A stretch of 64,000 bases of DNA from Sphagnum magellanicum (GCA_021904315.1 CM038907.1:20157223-20221222), one strand, 5' to 3'. Shown: positions 1 to 13,087, counted from the first letter of the stretch. The notes: generated from the sequence alone by a model not told the origin. Translations and numbers: made by a program.

Positions 1-207
1 CCCACAGAAGGCACATATCTGTCACAGTTCAAACACATGTAATCAAGGTGAGCCAGAGCTCACTGAACCTTGGCATATTGCACAAATCACTGAAAATATA
101 GATTCTTTGAAGGTGAGCAGAGGGTGCAAGGGAGGGAAAGAATGATCAGAGAGGCTTAGAATGAATGCAAAGCAAGCTAAGTCCAAGAGGGAAATCAGTC
201 AACTCAC

Positions 208-406
208 CAATATGGTTGTTGATAGCTGAATCTGTGCCTTGAATGCTCTTCCTGCAGATAGGGCACTTCACCCAATCCCAAGCACCTGCTTCTTCATCTG
301 CCCTATCAGTTTTGGTGTAACTAACCTTGACTTCTGCACAGCTGCTTGTCTTCACAATGTCCGTGGATACACACACCAACTCATGCTCTTGAACAGCTAC
401 TGCCCC
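208..406 (-). CDS. Candidate internal exon with UBZ-like zinc finger (gene runs off the left edge)
   Basis: An open minus-strand segment of about 66 codons has a CPICRKSIQGTDSAINNHI motif near its end. This resembles the first part of UBZ4/Rad18-type ubiquitin-binding zinc fingers (CPxC, then a helix ending in NxH, then C). It stops exactly at a good donor (G|GTGAGT, intron starting at 207), so the last zinc ligand would lie in the next exon. A plausible acceptor (GATGCAG) precedes position 406. The next exon may start near 90-120, where two acceptor-like sites follow pyrimidine tracts, but I could not fix it. UBZ4 fingers occur in plant DNA-repair proteins; I cannot name the family. The exon limits are inferred and the call could be wrong. 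Confidence 0.4.
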
Positions 407-1019
407 CTGCATCAACCCACAAAGCCTTGGTATAAGACCCTTGCCACACCACTCACCACACAACTAAAATGTGCTGCATACTGTGGTGGACCAAAAACTG
501 GTTCTCTGAAATTGCTGCTTCCCAGATGGTTGTGTAAAAGTACTTCCTACAATATGTGCTTTTCTCATCACTCTTTTAACTGCAAATAATTGCTCCTATC
601 CACACATTTCCTAATGCCTGTGTTCCCCTAATTATCTCATGGTAATCTGGTGGTTAAACAACTACCTATAGTCATTTAGCATATACCAGAAACCATAACT
701 TCATCTCTATGTTTGCACCAATGAGTCTCAATTGAATGTCTGAAAAACTCATTTTATCCAATGACCACCTTATGCACAGAACAGGTTCTTAAGTTGTGGC
801 AGCTATATTCTCCTACTACTTAGTCAACATGAGGCAATCCTAAGTTGTTGCTAGCAAAAGGTGAATCAGAAGTGAATTTTACAGGTGACAGGGAGAGTGT
901 TGAAGGATGGAGCTTCCGTCGCTTGCCCACCAAACGAAGGAGAGTCTCATGCCCCCTCAACATGGTTTACTCTCCTTCACCTTCTCCACTCCACATACAT
1001 AAAAATGCTGTTTGTTCTT

Positions 1020-1151
1020 AGCAAACATGTACCACACTGACATGGCACAAAGGTCCCAATTGATCTTAATCTGCTTCCTGCATATGCTACAAGCGGAGAG
1101 TCTCAAATTCCCATGGTCAAGAGAATCAATAAAATAGGAATCACTGCAGGT
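1020..1151 (-). CDS. Possible second exon with a CxxC motif
   Basis: On the minus strand a pyrimidine-rich tract ending in CTGCAG precedes an open frame with the motif ACSICRKQI followed by WDLC. It shares the CxICRK signature of the exon at 208-406 and lies upstream of it in the same orientation, so the two may belong to one gene. No clear donor was identified and no family was recognised. This could also be chance. Confidence 0.2.
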
Positions 1152-1199
1152 AACAAACACCACTCAATACACACCATTCAGCAGCCATGGTTTCCATGG

Positions 1200-2240
1200 C
1201 ACACTGCAAACATAAGAAGAAAATTGAGGAACTTTTGGGAAGAACAGTAAACCCTAAATTCTTCCAACTTTGTCAACACTAAAACCTCAAGTAGCCCCGA
1301 AACTCGAACATTCAGTGAGCTCCAGCATCAAGGTTTGAGTGATCACCTTCCAAAGACCATACAAGAGAAAGACTTAGGTCACCCCTCGCATCTTATTCTC
1401 AATACGGCAGAGACAGTGACAAACGGAAACAAGGAGGAAGGAGAGAGAAGAGTTACATTGGCAAGGGATGCGTACCTCCCAAATCTAAAGGTGGGTTCTT
1501 CAAGCAAGAGACTCGCTGCTTGTGCGATAAAGATCCGCTATCTCCCGCGGCCCAATCTGACAACTTCCAGACTTGTCGTTGCTCACCACCATCTCCAAAA
1601 TCCTACAAACACTCACTTGTCGATTCCAATTGTTGCCCTCATGAGCTGCTTTTTTCCTTACTGTTTCCAATTAGTTCCACATCCTTTAATACTCGATGCT
1701 GCGTCACCCAACTCCGAAATTGCAGCTCCAAGGGTGAATGTGACACTCAGTCATGGAGCTTTTTCCACCCTATGAGTGAAGGCAACATTCAGTTCTTCTG
1801 GACCCCCAGACCGAGGCATCAATCTTCTGCTTCTTCTTCTTCTTCTTCATAATGCGTCATCCTGGTTAGCTACCATCCACGACTCCATTTGCATTACCGC
1901 AGTACACGGATCGAAAATCTCAACGAATGCTGTACCAAATTTGCAGCTGTTTTCGTTGGCTGCTCAACACCTGATTTTTTTTCCCGAAGGCTGGAAAACT
2001 CTCTGCATTCATGAAATAACACCTAATTACTGATTTTTTCGTTGAACGATCGAAAGGGAGAGGGAATGCCTCGATGTGGTAGTAGGAGCGACGTAGGCGC
2101 CAAGCCTTCACAAGGGCGGGACCAAATTAGGGTTGCGCGCTTCTATGTGCCATGTACGTATGTATATGATACCGATATGAAGGTTTAGGGTTAAAGATAC
2201 CTCCGTCTGAGAGCATGCTCTAAATGCCCTTGCAACCCTA
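1200..2240 (-). promoter_or_regulatory. GC-balanced 5' region of the left-edge gene, with telo-box motifs
   Basis: Base composition here is much less AT-rich than from 2.3 kb onward. AAACCCTAA-type telo-boxes or close variants occur near 1249-1260, 2124-2132, 2180-2190 and 2231-2240. In plants these are common in promoters of growth-related and translation-related genes. A minus-strand segment near 1480-1605 has an acceptor-like TTTGTAG, an open frame and a donor-like GGGAG|GTACGC, and may be an exon. No TATA box or start codon is certain. Confidence 0.25.
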
Positions 2241-2879
2241 AAACCTTGTAGCTTTTCTTCCCTTTTTTCGGCCATCATTGAATTTGAAAAAAAATGAATG
2301 TAGCTCTTCTTCTATGCTTTTGGCCATTACCAAATCCAAGGAAGTGCTTGCAACTTTCTTTTCTTCTTCTTGCCATCGTTGAATCCTAGCCTTTTCACTA
2401 GAAGCCTCACATTTTGGCCATGGCTGATTGAGAAAAAAACACCTAGAACCTTTATGCGAGGTTTTTAATTTATTGTTGAATCCCACCAAAAAAAAAAGAA
2501 AGACACAAGCACCCTTGAATACTAGCAATAACCAAAGCTCACCAAAAAAAAAAAAACAAAAACCATAAGAAAAAAATTGAAACATATAGAAACACAATAA
2601 TTTTGAAAAAAATCACAAACACACTGTAATTGAAGCAATGTGCAATTTTATTTGATTCAATGTTTATTTCAGGCCCACAATTGTTCCACCAAATTCATTT
2701 TCAAATTACAATCAACTTGGGAATTCCTTAATTCTTGTGTGCCTTTCATGTATGCTTGAAAGGTTAGATGTTTTCTCAAGATTGTTACATTTGTTCCATT
2801 CAACAATGGAGCTAAATTTTGATTTTGATCATTTCAATAATCATGTTATGAATAAACATCCAACAATCATGAAATTAGA
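2241..2879. other. AT-rich spacer, no gene seen
   Basis: Homopolymer A and T runs dominate and short frames have low-complexity translations. No coding signal is recognised. Confidence 0.5.
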
Positions 2880-4250
2880 AATTACATCCATTTGCCGCAA
2901 AACTTACATGGGTTTTGAATCAAATCAAATCTAGATTTCAATATCCCAAAACATTTTTTTAATACACTTTTTCTTGCACATTTTTGTATTTTTGCGAAGT
3001 GTTGGCTCTTCTCATCTTTAGGTTCAAGTATGGTTTGCATAAAACAAGGCCATGGAGGATAGACACCATCCACTAAAAGATAATATCAAAGGTAGGACTT
3101 ATCATTCATTTTGAACTTCAAATCATTATCAACCCCCTTTATCATGTTTGTAACAATTAATGATTGATTTAACACATTAATGTCATTGTTTCCATTTGGA
3201 ACCCCAAAATCTACATGCCATATCCAAAAACATTGGTTCGCAATTACTTCTAGAATTATGAACTTCTTTCCATCTTTGTTTTGAAATTGCCTTTGCCATC
3301 CAATTAAACAATTCTTCTATCTATAATGCATGCAATCAAGGTTTGTAGACATGCTTGATAAGCCTTTATTTGCATTGATCTTCAGTTGGTTTTCTATGTT
3401 TGCTTTTGTGGGTGTATTCATTAATGTGTGGCTCATCTTAAAGTCCACACAAAGTTCAATTCTATAACGTCAATTTGGTAATATAATCTAATATCATTAG
3501 TAAGTAAAAAAAATCCATGTATCAAAAATAATAAAGTCCATATCAATAGGAACACAAGTAGAGATTTTAAAAATATACATTTGTGAATTTTTTAAAATCA
3601 AGAAAAAACAACAATTTTAATTTTTTTTGAAATTATGGTTCAATTCTAGTCATTCAAAAATATCTAATTAACATTTGATTATGATTTTGAAAAAAAGATT
3701 TCACATAATGTTTTAATATTTCATGTGTTACATGAAATATTGAATCATTATAGATAATGCAGAATGAAATTCAATATGAACCTCTCAATATTTTACTATT
3801 CTAATTAGGCTTCTAGTTCATATTTTTTAATTTCAAAGTTCATTGTTAAAAAGTGGGTGTATTTTTGTCATATATATATATATGATTTTTTTCTCGTAAT
3901 CAAATTGTTAATTCAAGACCAAGTCCCCATTGGTAAAATGAAAATTATGTGTTTTGTTAATAGACATTGAAACAATATGGGTATTGTAAAAACCAAAATC
4001 ATGTCACAAAAGCAAGCTATTCATTCATGCATTTACTTTTGTGATTCTTGAAGGTACCTTGGTTGAAGACTTGCAACTACATCATGCATAGTGAATTTCA
4101 TCCATTCCATTAGTGTATTTTTAGCAAGTTGGTAATATTCATCTATTACATCAGTTGTTCTTTTGTGTGCAAACATGCAAAGTGCAACTATGCATTTTTG
4201 AATCAAAGACAACCCAAACTTCCATATGAAACCTCATTTTTGTAAAAAAA
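2880..4250 (-). pseudogene. PIF/Harbinger transposase, degenerate and interrupted
   Basis: On the minus strand, about 4250-4030 encodes a piece like the N-terminal part of plant Harbinger transposases (QKCIVALCMFA, later DEYYQLAKNTLMEW and LQPRYLQ). About 3370-2880 encodes the DDE_4 part: a NLDCMHY motif (normally SIDCMHW), an IILEVIANQ strand, WIWHVDFGVPNGNNDINVL, then LVDGVYPPWPCF and an FAKIQKCARK helix. These match the order in the family. The two halves are separated by about 650 bases, most of which belong to a repeat also found near 11.2-11.7 kb. In-frame stops occur (for example in DCMHYR*KNC), so it is dead. Terminal inverted repeats were not found. Confidence 0.75.
3440..3915 (+). 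repeat. Dispersed repeat A, copy 1 (inside the Harbinger pseudogene)
   Basis: This stretch aligns by eye, in direct orientation, with 11175-11668. Shared blocks include GTCCATAT(C/T)AATAGGAAC, ATGGTTCAATT and GAATGAAATTC(A/G)ATATGAACC. It is very AT-rich and non-coding. Because it separates the two halves of the transposase, it is probably a non-autonomous element inserted there. Boundaries are approximate. Confidence 0.6.
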
Positions 4251-6539
4251 AATTGATAATCACAAACATCTTGTAATATTTTTGTAAAAAGTTTATGGTT
4301 CATCTTATATCAACATTTAAAAAGTTTTTCATCATACATTAGTGAAGGAGCAAAATAGTTTAAAACCATGCACTCATGCCCAAGCTTCCTCTTTTGGCAA
4401 AATCTAAATGCACCCCACCCTATTGCCACCATGCTTGTGCCTTCTGAATTCCAAAGTTTGAGACGATTTCTTTAAAGTTCCATGTAAAAACACTCCTCCT
4501 CCTCATCATCATCAAGGTTCTTTTGAAGTTGCATAAACAACCTCTCTTTCCATTTGTTAACCTTTTTTTTCCTCCTTGAACATAAAAAAAAATGCATGAA
4601 AAAAAACATGACAAAAAACTTTTAAAGTTTCATGGTGATGGCAAATTTTGGAGAATGTAAAAAAACTTGGTGATTATGCTTTGTACAACTATAAAGCCGA
4701 TTACCACATAGTTGCTAATGATTATTTTACTCAAATGCCACTTCTCATGGTTGGTTTGACATGGTTCAACATTTTTACGTTGTTGTGTGTTTGTAAGGTG
4801 ATTAGTGCAAATGCTTTAAATAAAATAATTCTAAATGAATTGAAAAATGAATGAAATGGATTATGGAATGGAATGAAATGGTTTTTTAAGTTGAAAAAGG
4901 TTGCAAGTATGAAGGATATGAAGATGATGGAAAGCATCAACTAACATGGACTTGTGCATTATTTAAGATGGATGGTGTATGGACAATAAACAAATTTTCA
5001 TGTATCATTTCCCATAGTTAACAATCATAAAATTTAACTATGTACATTAACCATCCACATCTATCTACCCACTTTTACCCACCAAGTGTTTTATTTACTT
5101 AACTAGCTACATAATACCCAGTTACATAGGTAGCTACCTAGGTAGGGGAAGGGGGGGGGGGGGTCAATATACAAAATAAGTTATTTTAATAGATTTGGAT
5201 ATTATTTTGGAAGGCTTTTTTTTAATCCTTGGTCCTTTTGATGCATTTAAATTCATAAGAAAATGGGTGCAAAGTGACACACCTTTAGGTTTGTCAAGTG
5301 ATATTAGGCATAAAAGACTCCATTAATTCCTATAATTTTGCACTTATTGAAATTGGAAATAATAAATTTTCATCATAAAACACATTACATAAATTCATTA
5401 CATAAAGTAATATAATTATATGTATTAATATTTAATGTTGGAAAATACAATATTCATATGAATGTTTTTGGTGATCCATGATTTTTCCAATGGTATGTAC
5501 TTTATAGACATTTTTAGCATTGTTAAAACTATTTTATCAAATCATATTTAATATTCATTTGTGAAATATAATGCTAAGAGGTTTGCCTTGGGATTGGCAT
5601 AGTTGAAATTCATAATTAATAATACATTTTAGTTGCATAAAAACTAATAACTTAACAACATAATATTTTTATGCATAAGAATAATGAATGAATTGAAAAT
5701 GCAAAAAAATATGGATCTTAAATTTGAATATTTATTAATTACACGTGAAATCAATTTTTTAATAATTTCACACAATCATTAATAATAAAAATTTGATGGT
5801 CTTAATCAGTAAAAAAATTATTTAAAATAAAGTAAAATGAACAACAAAAGTTCAAATGTTTTCATTCCATGTTGAATTAAATGATTTTGTTAAATTTGAA
5901 ATTTTCATTTTAAAACTAAAAAATGGAAAAAAATGTTGTACATATCATGTGTTTTAATTGTTTTGAAAGAAACCAAAAAACTTTAAATTAAAAAGAACAT
6001 ACATTTTTTAATGGGTGTAAGCATTCAATCATGAATCAAATCCACCCTTTCAAACCATTATTGTTTTTCAACAATATTCTTCACATCTTAAAAAAAAAAT
6101 CTTTGCAAAAATATTTAAAAATATTTAAAGTGTTTTTATAATATTATGTTAAATTTGATATTAAAAAATTACTAATTTTTTTAGGTAGGCATTAAAATTT
6201 GCCAAAACTAGTAAGGTATGGTTCTTTTTACATTATAAAAAAATGGTTACAATTGTTTTAAAAGTCCTTTAGGCACTTTTATTGTTTAATTTCAAAATTT
6301 TACATTATGTATATCAATATATTGAAAATAACATTCAAGAGTCCAAAAGTGACGTGTAGTTCATTAATTTAAATTGCTTTGGGACTTTAAAAGTGAAATA
6401 AGTTCACCCTTAATTACTTTGTTTAAAGTTATGTTTTTATGGGCCTTAAGGTCATTATGTAATTATCATGTTTCATTATTAGTTGACATAATTCATTAAT
6501 AATTGAAATAATTCAATATAGTAAATATGTTTCTTTTAA
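4251..6539. other. AT-rich spacer with a 13-G run
   Basis: Mostly A+T-rich DNA with many homopolymers. A run of 13 G lies at 5151-5163, directly after a CTACCTAGGTAG palindrome (5134-5145). Minus-strand sequence near 4420-4614 may be decayed Harbinger N-terminus, but no motif supports this. No gene recognised. Confidence 0.5.
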
Positions 6540-7130
6540 TGTTGTTGTTTTAAATATTTTAAGGTATTGTATTTTAAGCTACAATTTTAAACTATTTTAT
6601 CTTAAATTATTTTAAAATATTATATTTTATGTTATTTTAAAATATTTTACTGTATGATATTCTTGGCTATTTCACTTTACCCCATTGTACTATAGACTAT
6701 TATTAGTTATGCCACTTTAAGCTATTGTACTTTTGGTTATTTTTAATTATTGTAACCTATTCCAATTTAGGTTATTTTCAATAGTAAAGGGTTATTACAC
6801 TCTAGGCTATTTATAGGCTATTTATAAGCTATTTTTAGTTATTTAAAATTAATGCATTATAAATTACTTTAGGTTATTTTATCGTAAACTATTTTATGTT
6901 ATTTACACCAGGTTTTTTTGGTTATTCTAAATGATTTCACCTTTCAATATTCTAAGTTATTCCACCTTTAAGTTATTTTTAATTATTATATTTTAAAGCT
7001 ATTTTTTGTTATTTAAAATTATTTCCACCTTAAAGCTATTATGTATTATTCTTGGTGATTCTAAGTTATTTCATCTTAATGTATTTTATATTATTTTACC
7101 TTTAACTAATATACTTTAAATTTTATAATT
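6540..7130 (+). repeat. Degenerate minisatellite, T-rich arm
   Basis: Many imperfect repeats of about 10-20 bases built from TTATTTTAGG/TAAGCTATTTTA-like words. The next 700 bases carry the same words as their reverse complement, so the two arms form a large imperfect inverted repeat centred near 7135. Confidence 0.6.
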
Positions 7131-7139
7131 TGGACCAAT

Positions 7140-7860
7140 TTACCTTAAATTTTGAACCTATGTAAAATAACCTAGAATAATTTGGAATAATTTAGAAAAA
7201 TTTAAGGTGGAATAGTCTAAAATAACCAAAAAAACCTAAAGTGAAAAACAAATAATTGTTCATAATATCCTAAAATAACATAAGGTGTAATAACCTAGAA
7301 GAAACAAAGGTAAAATAATTTAAAATATGATAAGGTGAAATAATTGGGAATAAATAAAAATGACTGAAGGTGAAATAATTGAGAAGAAATAAATATCATA
7401 AGGTCAAATAGTTGAAAATAGAATAGGGTGGAATAATTAAAAATAATCGAAAATAGTTGAAAATGGAATAATTTAAAATAGCCAATAATAGCTTTAAGTT
7501 GAATAGACTAAAATAATGTAAGGTGAAATAATTTATAATAAGCAAGATAACCAAAGGAAAATTAACCTAAAATAATTTAAAATAAAATAATAAATAATAA
7601 TCCAAGGCGAAATTAATTAAAATAACAAAAAATAACCTCAAGTCTAATAGCTTAAGGAATCTATGGTGATATAGTTTGGAATAACCCAAAATAAAGTAAA
7701 CAAAAATGTAGAATAACTCAAAATAACATATGATTCAATAATGTAAATTAAAAAAAAAAACTTACATGAAAATAACCTAAAATTGCATAAAATAATTAAA
7801 GGTGCAATAGCTTTAAATAATTAAAGGTGGATTGGTTGAAATTAAAGCATTGTAAATTAG
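7140..7860 (-). repeat. Degenerate minisatellite, A-rich arm (inverted relative to 6540-7130)
   Basis: Repeats of words such as AAAATAACCTAAAATAA and AAGGTGAAATAAT, the complement of words in the preceding arm. Not coding in any frame. Confidence 0.6.
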
Positions 7861-10382
7861 TTTCAAATGGCCTCTAGGTGGGGACACTCAATGTAAAGGT
7901 TGGGATTTATGTGTGTTAAACAACCATTTTTAAGGGGTTATTAGATAATTGTCCAACTTATTTTTTATCACCTTATTATTATCTAATTTTAAAATATATA
8001 TGCATATTAAAGCCACCTTATATTAATTATAATCTATTATTTCAGATTATTACATAGCTTATATTATAATTAAATTTATTATTGTGAATAAAATATACCT
8101 TGTTTTTAAACTAATTAACTTATATTTTTTACCCAACAACCAATATATTGCATCCTATATTTTTCCTCACGTATTTTTCACTTTTTTATTTATTAATTTC
8201 CCCCTTAGGAATGGCTTGGGGTGTGTAGTTTAAAATAGTTGAAAATGGTTTCACACTTGTGCCTTAAGTTGGTGTGCTAAAGGTTTAAGGTATAGGTCTT
8301 TAGGTCCCTAAATTAAGTTTTTAGATCCCTAACCTAGTTTAGTTATGAATTAGGAGGCTAGCCTAGTGAATTAATCATTAGTGAATTCACGTGTCCAAAA
8401 CAATTGGACTTTGTTCATTATAAGGTGGCTAATTTCACCATGGTAAATGTTTTCAAGTTCATTCAAAATCAAGTGAAACACAAAGTGAACTTGGACACAT
8501 ATTGGTACACAGTGATTGTATAAAAACAATTTCATTTTTTACATTTTTTAAAAATGTTAAATATACAATATTAAACAATGATGTCAATTAACTTTGATTT
8601 TAAAAAAATCATTTACAAGGAATTGTTTGATTTTATTCATTAAAAATCCATTTCACATTCAAAATTCCAAACTTTCACATAGAGTTTTTGGTCAAGCACA
8701 TGTTTACATGTATTTGTAAAATGGTTTACCAATAGGGACTAAACATGGAAAAATAAACCAAAAATGTATCCATTGACACTGTAATATTTTATTTTTGATA
8801 TAAATGTAGGAAGGTAAATTCAAAACCTTTTCAAGTATTATTATGAAACCATCATGCACTTTGTTAAATTTATAAAAAGTTGCATACCAAGTTCCAAAAA
8901 TTTTAATTAAAAAAAGGTAATAAATAGGTTTTAAACTAATTAAGTAAAATGTGATATATATATTATTTGGCAAAATATTGTTTTTAAAGTGCAAAAGTTT
9001 ATAGTGATTATTACATTTTAATGTGCCATCAATCTAATTAAAGTCATACTTTCATCTATTTGAAACCAATTCATAACATTTATTCGCACCTACTAGCATT
9101 TTCCAAAATCCATTTAAATGCATATTAAGAACATAAAACATAATATTATTATATTAAAGTAAAAAAAATCCTCATATTGATCATTAAACTAAAAACTATT
9201 TATAAGTTAAATTTCTATGTTAAGGTTTACTTTATGATTAGTTTCACTGAAAAAAAAGGATCACAAATTTTTGGGGTGTTTAAGAACCAACCTTTGTAGC
9301 ATTCAATGGTTTGTTTTTTTGAGTTTTTGACCCCTTCTATTTTGGGGGGACATAATTATCTCAATTCCATTCCATTTTTGACGATTTTTAGTGTGCCATA
9401 TTTGCCAATAAAAAGGGTTCAAAATTTTTTTGGACACCAAAAATAACAAAGCCCTCCCCTTGGATCTTGCTTGCCTTGAGCATTTAAGTGTTCAATCACC
9501 AACTAGTTTACTTTATGTTGTTGCAACTCAAATTACAACTAAAAAATAACCAAAGGATTTAACCCATATGCCTTGTTTTTGAATCCCGTGTAACAAACTA
9601 TATAAAGAACGTGTCCTTTCTTATGTTTTCACACTAAAACATAAATGCACATGCCATTTTGGGATGAGCTCAAAAAAGCTTAACCCTAAAGGCAAAATAA
9701 AAAACAAAAAATATATATTTACAAAACTATTCTTTGATTCATCTAGTCTTGTATTTTCCTACCTATTTGCCTACCTACATAAGTAAGTAGGTCCTATTAT
9801 TTTACTTACCTAATAGGTAGGTAACTAAGTAGGTAGGTGTGTAGTGTAGGTACGTTGATTTTAGGACTGACCAACCTACCTAGGTATGGTTATTTATCAA
9901 TGTACCTAACTATTAAAATGCATTATTTATTTATTTTATTTTTTAATTTTTAATTAATTTGCCATGTGGAAATTTTTGATTAGGCCATGTGTCATAATAT
10001 TGGACCATCAATAATCATAATAGATGATGGAGATCAATATTTCAAAAAAGAATTAAATTAAAAAATCTTCATAGTGCCATGTGTCAAATTTTAATGGATG
10101 GATGAAAATTACTAATGTCAGCATGACGTTATGGCTATAGTTATAATGGAATTACATAATAGTTGAAAATGAGTGGTTTCAATATAGTTGCAATTGAGCT
10201 ATAATGAGTTACATCGTAGTTGTAGCTTTGCAACTCATGTGATTTGTCTAATAACACTCACGACATAGAAATATGATGAGTTGCAAGTGGTCATTGCAAT
10301 TCAAAAACTGAATTGCAAGGCCAATTACAAAACACCTATTTTTTTCATAATGTTTTGAAACATGGGGGTTGGGTGAAAACAC
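7861..10382. other. AT-rich spacer with a GTAG/CTAC-rich patch
   Basis: No gene recognised. At 9755-9910 the words GTAGGTAG and CTACCTAC recur in both orientations, the same theme as at 5100-5150 and 31020-31100. The rest is low-complexity AT-rich DNA with chance open frames, such as the minus-strand 96-codon frame near 8704-8994. Confidence 0.5.
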
Positions 10383-10788
10383 CTATCTATGAAAGAAGGT
10401 AGTTTGTTTTGTTTTGTACTAATAAGATCCACCAAACTAGGATGCTTGAGATCCTATTCCTGGTTTCTTTGGAAAGCTTTCAACGAGGAGGGGTGCATGG
10501 GCTTGGTATATGATGTTTGGACTTGCAGTGCAAAACTTCTTGAATATTAAATGATTTTTTCACTGAAAATTAAATTAAATCGTAATTGAAAATTTCTGAG
10601 GAATTAGAATGTTCCTTTGGTGTTGTTGGAAAGATCTTGATGAGTATTTAATGTAAGTTATTTGGTGAGATTTTGGATGCAAAATGTGGGAGATATTGAA
10701 TTAAAAATGATTTCTACCATTGAAAATTCAAATAAATTCCAAAAAACTAGGTTTTGGAAGGAAAAATCACTTGAAAGCCTAGTAACAC
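10383..10788 (+). repeat. Dispersed repeat B, copy 1
   Basis: Matches 31791-32190 in direct orientation over about 400 bases, with shared blocks such as GAGGAGGGGTGCATGGGCTTGG and ACTGAAAATTAAATTAAAT. A sub-block (CTTTGGTGTTGTTGGAAAGAT) recurs at about 10829-10858, just past this copy. No coding frame is shared by the copies, so it is probably a non-autonomous element or LTR remnant. Confidence 0.75.
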
Positions 10789-11174
10789 CTGAATGTCTAC
10801 CATTCAATTCAAGTAGAAGAAATTGTGATGTGCCTTTGGTGTTGTTGGAAAGATTTTGACAATTCAAATTTAATTGAATTTATGTTGTGATATTTGGACT
10901 TAGGATGTGGGATGATGTTGATAGGTTGAGTTCATATTATTTTGTAATGGGTTTACACTTGCAAGTCTATTATTCAATTCAAGTAAATGCTTTCCTTTCA
11001 TATTTGATTTTTAAAATGGGATATAGGTATACCTTGCAAAATAATGTCATATGTTGTGTTCACCCTACAATATAACGACTTCACATTTGGGCCAATGCCA
11101 CATGCCACATTAGTGCTAATATGTACCAACTTAGGGTGTATGTATTTTAAGATGGCTTATGTTTTGAAAAAACA

Positions 11175-11668
11175 AATGTCCACAAAAGTTCATTTTATAA
11201 TGTTATATTTTTTAATTTTCTCTAGTATCATGGGTTCAATGATAATAAAGTTCATGTATTAAAAGCAATAATGTCCATATTAATAGGAACCCACCTACAT
11301 ATTCCAAATATATACACCGCTAGGGGAAAAATTGAAAATTGAAAAATAAAAACTATTTTAGGGACTTATGAAAATATGGTTCAATTTTGACCATTCAAAC
11401 ATCCATAATTAAAATTTGACTATGAATTTCGAGGGAAGATTTTCACATAATAAAATATTATTTGATGTTACACCATATATTGAGTCATTATAAATAATTT
11501 GGAATGAAATTCGATATGAACCTTTTTATTTTTTACCATTCCAATCTATCAATTAGTCCATATTTTTATATTTCAAAAGTCCATTGTGAAAATTAAGTGG
11601 ATGGACTTTTATTGAAATATAACTACATGTCATGTATTTTCATAATCAAGTTTTTGATGTATAATCAA
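11175..11668 (+). repeat. Dispersed repeat A, copy 2
   Basis: Second copy of the repeat at 3440-3915, same orientation. Here it sits in anonymous AT-rich DNA. Comparing the edges of the two copies should define the element. Confidence 0.55.
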
Positions 11669-12843
11669 TTTTAAATTTTAAATTTGATAAGTTTTATTAT
11701 TCATTATAGGGGTGCAAATGGGATATCATGAACTACATTCACCCCTTTGGGTGATTGTTTATTGGGTGTTTATTGTAGAATATTCTTGAAATATTTCGAA
11801 CAAAAGTCTTTAAATAAATCTTGAAAATCTTGAAACATCTTCAAAATTTTGATCACATTATTATGTTATGGTTTGTAACATAAAAAATTTGCTGAAAGTA
11901 TGCCATTTTCAAAAAACTTCAAGTGCATTTATTGTTTATAAAAATGCTAGTTACAATGTTTCCAAAGTGATTTTGGGTATTTTTCATTCATTGGATTGAT
12001 TTCAAACTTTTAAAATATATATACCAATACATTAAATATAACATTATTTAAAAAGCAATTCCATTTGGAGTTCTCTATTTTTTCTAAAATGTTAAATACA
12101 CAAAACCATGCACTAGTTACAATTACTTGTGTATGTGTAGTGTGACTGCACCTACAAACATTCAAAGAAAAGGCATTTTACAAAAAAAGGCACTATGATT
12201 CAAAAAGTGAGCCATTTTAGTGTGCATTCATTTCAAAATGATTGTAACCATTTCTTAATTTTTCATATGTTAAAGTGATTATTTACATTAGTGTTAAAGT
12301 TTTTGGATTCTATTATATATAACAACATTTATAATATATCATGAGGACATGTAAATAAATTTAAAATCAATTTAGTGAATAAAAAAATCAAAATCAATTT
12401 AAAAAAATTTGTAAACAATGTTCTTAAGCAATAAAATAAAATGATTTAAAAAGATGTGAAAATGAATTTTTTTTAAAGTTTTAAATATAAACCTCTAAAT
12501 AATATTATAAAAAGAATTTGAAGATTTTTTCTAAATTATTCCAAAAATATTTTGGATTAATTAATCACATAAAAGGGCACCATTGGCTATGAACTTGTTT
12601 TCACCTAATTGTCATGTGCTCATTTTTTATCAAGTATTAAAAATAAAAATAAGGTATCAAAATTTGATGCAAACAAAAAATTAGAAAATTATAGGGTGGG
12701 GTAAAACAAGTTCCCTGACTTAGTATCCTTAAACAATATTAATTTGTCTAATGTAGGTAGAGTAGAATTTTGACATTTATTGTCTTCCCCATGGGTGTGT
12801 TCCTTAAGGGAATGTTTTTCCTTGTAAAACATAAACATGTTCC
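11669..12843. other. AT-rich spacer, no gene seen
   Basis: Low-complexity AT-rich DNA. The end near 12690-12840 adjoins the 3' end of the Ty3/gypsy element and contains words such as CTTAAGGAA that also occur in its 5' flank (21740-22060). It may therefore include remnants of its LTR. Confidence 0.4.
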
Positions 12844-13087
12844 CATGTTGTGATGTGTAGTGTCGTGACGTTCGGTGTCGTAAGGGTGTAAATCCATAGT
12901 AAATTCTATTGAACAAAAAGATTAAAACCAATCAAAGGTAGAAACTAATCAACTAAAAAAAAATGCACGCACATTTATATACAATGCATAAAAGGAAGCT
13001 GAGATGATATTCTCATGAATCCCCCCTCAGACTTGAGCTAGGAAAAACATGGCATGGTCTAAGTAGAAATCAAGGTGTTGTAGGAGA

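Noticed and set aside
6540-7860. CRISPR-like array
   Set aside because: Repeat units vary in length and sequence and there are no unique spacers; eukaryotic context.
8704-8994. 96-codon minus-strand frame
   Set aside because: Phe/Ile/Tyr/Lys composition is that of AT-rich non-coding DNA.
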